DNA of 33,703 nucleotides, from the NCBI GenBank assembly GCA_021805665.1, contig JAJZEV010000188.1, forward strand, positions 1 through 33,703, in the 5' to 3' direction. This document shows, in pieces, positions 33,044-33,703 of this stretch (positions are counted from its first letter, which is position 1; each line of letters opens with the position of its first letter). The stretch is from Pseudomonadota bacterium. GTDB lineage: Bacteria > Pseudomonadota > Alphaproteobacteria > Acetobacterales > Acetobacteraceae. The notes beneath the pieces were generated by a model, which saw nothing but the letters and a program-made list of their open reading frames with translations, had not been told where the DNA came from and ran no database searches. The position numbers and the translations under genes were made by a program.

Positions 33044-33703
33044 CTATCCCCATGGTGTTTCGGCGACGGCGTTGCGCCCGGCGATGCGTCCGAAGGCCAG
33101 GCATTCCCCCAGGTTGCCGGTGCCTTGGTAGAGGTAGCTGTAAATGGAGCCGAGTTCGCCGGAACTGTATAACCGCGGAATAGGCTTGCTGTCGGGGCGG
33201 ACGATCTGCGCCCGTTCGTTGCGCCGCGGGCCGCCCTGCGTGTTGAGCATCGAGGGCGACAACTCCACGGCGTAGAACGGGCCTTGGACGATGGGGTTCA
33301 GCATCAGGGTGCGGTTGAACTCGGTGTCCTGGCCGGTTGCGCAGGACTGGTTCCAGCGGGCGACGGTGGCATCCAGCGTGGCGGCGCTCAGGCCGATGGT
33401 GTCCGCCAGCGCCCCGAGGGTGGGGGCGGACTTGATCCAGCCCTTGGCCAGTTCGACGCTGTTGTCCTTGCTCCAGTCGTAACGCTCGACGATTTGGGTC
33501 CAGCCGTGGCTCGGGTGTCCGTCGTACAGCGGGCCGGCGGAGAAGTGGGTGTGGTCGAAAATCAGGAACATTGGGCACGGGGTCGCCAGCGGCAGCCACC
33601 GTCCGTTGACCGGGACCTTGCCGTGGCGGGTCTTATACTTCTCGTCGGTGAAACGCTTTCCATCCGGCCCTACAACGATCGCGCCGCCCGGCGGCTGCTT
33701 GCT
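33044..33703 (-). CDS. FAD-dependent oxidoreductase, C-terminal part
   Basis: The last 219 residues of a flavoprotein of the fumarate reductase/ketosteroid dehydrogenase group (FAD_binding_2 type); its start lies beyond the right edge. Seen here are VVGPDGKRFTDEKY, a substrate-domain region with LADTIGLSAATLDATVARWN, GPFYAVELSP, and the FAD-binding end GELGSIYSYLYQGTGNLGEC followed by LAFGRIAGRNAVAE. The frame runs in to the window edge without interruption. It stops at 33044, but the sequence after the stop reads as coding in another frame (see findings), so the end may be affected by a one-base shift. It converges with the GT4 gene. The substrate cannot be read from this part. Confidence 0.85.
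   Translation of the reverse strand, partial: SKQPPGGAIVVGPDGKRFTDEKYKTRHGKVPVNGRWLPLATPCPMFLIFDHTHFSAGPLYDGHPSHGWTQIVERYDWSKDNSVELAKGWIKSAPTLGALADTIGLSAATLDATVARWNQSCATGQDTEFNRTLMLNPIVQGPFYAVELSPSMLNTQGGPRRNERAQIVRPDSKPIPRLYSSGELGSIYSYLYQGTGNLGECLAFGRIAGRNAVAETPWG

Overview
The window is GC-rich chromosomal DNA, very probably from an alphaproteobacterium in or near the Acetobacteraceae (Rhodospirillales). The reasons are the gene order ffh-rpsP-rimM-trmD-rplS, a 41-residue alphaproteobacterial-type L36, frequent GTG/TTG starts and overall codon use. The lineage is inferred from style and gene content, not from any search.

Layout. (1) 158-4556, plus strand: a periplasmic PCu(A)C copper chaperone, an unrecognised polytopic membrane protein and a HAMP-PAS chemotaxis receptor. 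A strong hairpin then separates them from the convergent housekeeping operon. (2) 4632-8025, minus strand: ffh, rpsP, rimM, trmD, rplS, followed by a secreted DUF2501 protein further upstream (8187-8594). (3) 9176-11896, plus strand: a repetitive beta-helix-like, probably secreted surface/matrix protein. (4) 11973-21342, minus strand: a polysaccharide assembly operon. In transcription order it holds a GT4 glycosyltransferase, a Wzy/ligase-type polymerase, a Wzc-like tyrosine autokinase, a nucleotidyltransferase-thymidylate-kinase-like fusion, a second small P-loop kinase, a Wzx flippase and a secreted glycosidase-like protein. (5) 21654-25369, plus strand, divergent from (4): an NDP-sugar pyrophosphorylase, a DegT/DnrJ aminotransferase, a PglC/WcaJ-type initiating sugar-phosphate transferase and a LegB-like 4,6-dehydratase. 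(6) 25370-26403: about 1 kb with no credible gene. (7) 26404-27213: a LuxR-type regulator with a degenerate receiver domain and clearly lower GC than its surroundings. (8) 27671-33703: an ArsB-like anion permease overlapping an MFS gene, rpmJ (L36 type), an acyltransferase-3 membrane enzyme, a second GT4 glycosyltransferase and the C-terminal part of an FAD-dependent oxidoreductase cut by the window edge.

How it works together. Regions 4 and 5 form a Wzx/Wzy-dependent exopolysaccharide locus. The plus-strand genes make an amino-dideoxy sugar nucleotide and load the first sugar phosphate onto the lipid carrier. The minus-strand genes extend, flip, polymerise and regulate chain length, and may phosphorylate and trim the polymer. 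The two operons share a 311-bp divergent promoter region carrying a 26-bp dyad, a plausible operator for the LuxR-type regulator at the far end of the locus. The acyltransferase and second GT4 may belong to the same or a related surface glycan.

The most unusual points are the two consecutive P-loop kinases (one fused to a nucleotidyltransferase-like domain), the shared dyad, the phosphorylation-independent-looking regulator, and a possible frameshift at the C-terminus of the FAD enzyme.
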